A stretch of 7,112 bases of DNA from JBKHBT01 sp046542255 (GTDB taxonomy: Bacteria; UBP14; UBA6098; JBKHBT01): positions 1 to 7,112 of the forward strand of contig JBKHBT010000133.1 of the NCBI GenBank assembly GCA_046542255.1, given 5' to 3'. The position numbers and the translations under genes are program-made. Positions 5,700 through 7,112 of the stretch are shown here, piece after piece. How positions within the stretch are numbered: the stretch's first letter is position 1; every line of letters starts with the position of its first letter. The notes beneath the pieces were generated by a model. The model was not told the DNA's origin, searched no databases, and saw nothing but the letters and a program-made list of their open reading frames with translations.

Positions 5700-7112
5700 A
5701 TGTTAACAGGGGGCAATTCACTAAGATTTGTAGTTGTACTTAGCTTGCTTCTGGTGATTATCGCTTTCGGTTGGGAACATGAAGTTTCCTATCAGGGCAA
5801 ACTCACAGATGCAGATGGAATCGGGATTACCGATAATCTCGATATTCACTTTAGAATTTATGATGCATTAACGGGCGGTTCAATGCTCGACAGCGCAACT
5901 GTCGAAGATGTGGATATCGTCAAAGGGCTTTTTAATGCTCATATCCCACTGGACTTGACTGGCGATGACGTTGCCGGCGATATGTATCTCGAGATTTGGG
6001 TCGATACAGATGCTATGACCCCTCGTCAGAAAATAGCGGCAGAGCTTTTTGCATTTGCAGCGCATTATGCTGATTCTGCTGGAGCAATCAACTGGGCCGA
6101 TATCCATGATATTCCAGCCGACCTTGGCGGATTTAAGCAAATTCGCGGAGAAGGCGGCGCATGGCTCGAAGATTCGGTTACGATTGTTGCCGGTTCCGGC
6201 GTTACGGTTACGCAGGATGGCGATACGATTATTCTCGAAGCCACCGGCGCAGCATCGCTTCAGGAAGCATATGACGGCGGAAATGATATTATAATGTCCG
6301 GCGCAGATGACCCGGTCGATATTCGCAAAAATGAAACAGGTGTCGATACTGATGACTCCGACCGCGCGCTTGAAGTCAGAAATGACGATGATACAGAGCC
6401 TGGAATCTATGCATACAATAGCGCAGGTGGCCCGGCAATATATTCATCCGGACATCTCAGGATGAGCGGTACAGCAACTGTCAGGATTTATTCGACAGCC
6501 GACCTTAATTTGCAGGTAGACCGCGGCGATGATGCTGGCAGCACAACACAGAATTTCAATGTCAGAGATGGCCAGGATAATGTTATCTTTACAGTCGATG
6601 AAGAGAAATTCGCACAAACAGGCAATCTCATTCTGGATGATATTGTAGAAGAAATCGACCCGACCAAAGTCGTTACAGTAGATGGTGCAAATCAGCTTCG
6701 ATGGGCAGATTTCCCTTCAGGTGCTTCTGGTGATTATATCGAAGACCAGTTCACAGCAGCACAGGATGCTGAATTTTGGATTGGCGGAAGAGGCCAATTT
6801 GGCTACGATACAGAGGAAATTTATTTCGAAGATGATTTCTCAACAGATTTAGGCTGGACACTCGATGCCGGAGAATGGGAAAGAGATGCATGTGCTGGAC
6901 TTGGTAGTGGTGGTGGACAAACTGATCCTTCCGAAGACGTAACACCTACATCAACAGACAATATGGTTCTTGGCTATGACCTTACTGGACTTGGCTCTAA
7001 TCCTGGTAATTATGAAAATAATATGTCTGCAACAGAATGGGCAACATCGCCAGTAATCGATTGTGGCTCATCTGTGCCCGGACAGCCAATTATTCTTCAA
7101 TTCTGGAGAAAG
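5700..7112 (+). CDS. Exported surface protein, 5' part only (runs off window end)
   Basis: This is an open frame of 471 codons without a stop, so the protein is longer. GGAGGT (5689-5694) lies 5 nt before the ATG. Residues 1-24 look like a signal peptide: R9, hydrophobic 10-23, likely cleavage AFG|W. Residues about 27-126 form a module beginning 'VSYQGKLTDADG' (29-40) and ending 'MTPRQKIAAELFAFAAHYADSA' (106-127), a type widespread at the N-terminus of exported proteins in uncultured bacteria. Next come 'GSGVTVTQDGDTIILEATG' (165-183) and 'SLQEAYDGGNDI' (186-197). Residues about 198-300 are Asp/Gly-rich beta repeats with 'GIYAYNSAGGPAIYSSG' (235-251). Residues about 375-471 match a jelly-roll-like module: 'EDDFSTDLGWTLDAGEWERD' (377-396), 'NMVLGYDLTG' (421-430), 'NNMSATEWATSPVIDCG' (440-456) and 'LQFW' (466-469). 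The function is unknown; a surface-exposed adhesive or hydrolase-accessory role is inference. Confidence 0.88.
   Translation, partial: MLTGGNSLRFVVVLSLLLVIIAFGWEHEVSYQGKLTDADGIGITDNLDIHFRIYDALTGGSMLDSATVEDVDIVKGLFNAHIPLDLTGDDVAGDMYLEIWVDTDAMTPRQKIAAELFAFAAHYADSAGAINWADIHDIPADLGGFKQIRGEGGAWLEDSVTIVAGSGVTVTQDGDTIILEATGAASLQEAYDGGNDIIMSGADDPVDIRKNETGVDTDDSDRALEVRNDDDTEPGIYAYNSAGGPAIYSSGHLRMSGTATVRIYSTADLNLQVDRGDDAGSTTQNFNVRDGQDNVIFTVDEEKFAQTGNLILDDIVEEIDPTKVVTVDGANQLRWADFPSGASGDYIEDQFTAAQDAEFWIGGRGQFGYDTEEIYFEDDFSTDLGWTLDAGEWERDACAGLGSGGGQTDPSEDVTPTSTDNMVLGYDLTGLGSNPGNYENNMSATEWATSPVIDCGSSVPGQPIILQFWRK

Noticed and set aside
1..7112. Mobile element, defence system or toxin-antitoxin pair
   Set aside because: No transposase, integrase, nuclease-helicase set, small toxin-antitoxin pair or terminal inverted repeats could be found.

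Overview
The window holds four protein-coding genes, all on the + strand: a large exported multidomain protein, a two-gene unit (exodeoxyribonuclease III family nuclease plus patatin-like phospholipase), and a second exported surface protein cut off by the window end. It looks like bacterial chromosome. The two exported proteins are mosaics of beta-sandwich modules (cohesin-like, Ig-like, a paired GWN...P C-terminal module, a 'YQGKLTD...TPRQKIAAELFAFAA' N-terminal module, and a 'DDFSTDLGWT...ATSPVIDCG' jelly-roll-like module). From memory, such modules are common in uncultured bacteria of the FCB superphylum and neighbouring candidate phyla (Cloacimonadota- or WOR-3-like lineages). That placement is inference; there is no rRNA or other phylogenetic marker here.

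Layout. 1-190 is a tandem repeat array with nested periodicities (about 13, 26/27 and 79 bp), already in progress at the window edge. 191-333 is AT-rich with a short palindrome and a likely promoter. 334-3510 encodes a 1058-residue secreted protein, followed by a strong intrinsic terminator at 3532-3559. A short promoter-bearing gap leads to xth (3620-4384). The patatin-like gene (4393-5286) follows 8 bases after the xth stop, with its Shine-Dalgarno sequence overlapping that stop. 5287-5699 is an AT-rich spacer with three stem-loops and a likely promoter. 5700-7112 is the 5' part (471 codons) of the second exported-protein gene, which has no stop codon in the window.

The xth-patatin pair is a compact two-gene transcription unit of cytoplasmic enzymes set between two cell-surface genes. 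All four genes have a clear Shine-Dalgarno sequence 5 nt from the chosen ATG, and all share a codon-context habit (Phe before Asp/Glu is always TTC). They therefore appear native to one genome rather than recently assembled. I see no defence system, transposase, CRISPR array, tRNA or rRNA. The parts least explained by known features are the nested repeat array, the stem-loop cluster at 5377-5481, the altered oxyanion loop of the patatin-like protein, and the domain order of the exported proteins.
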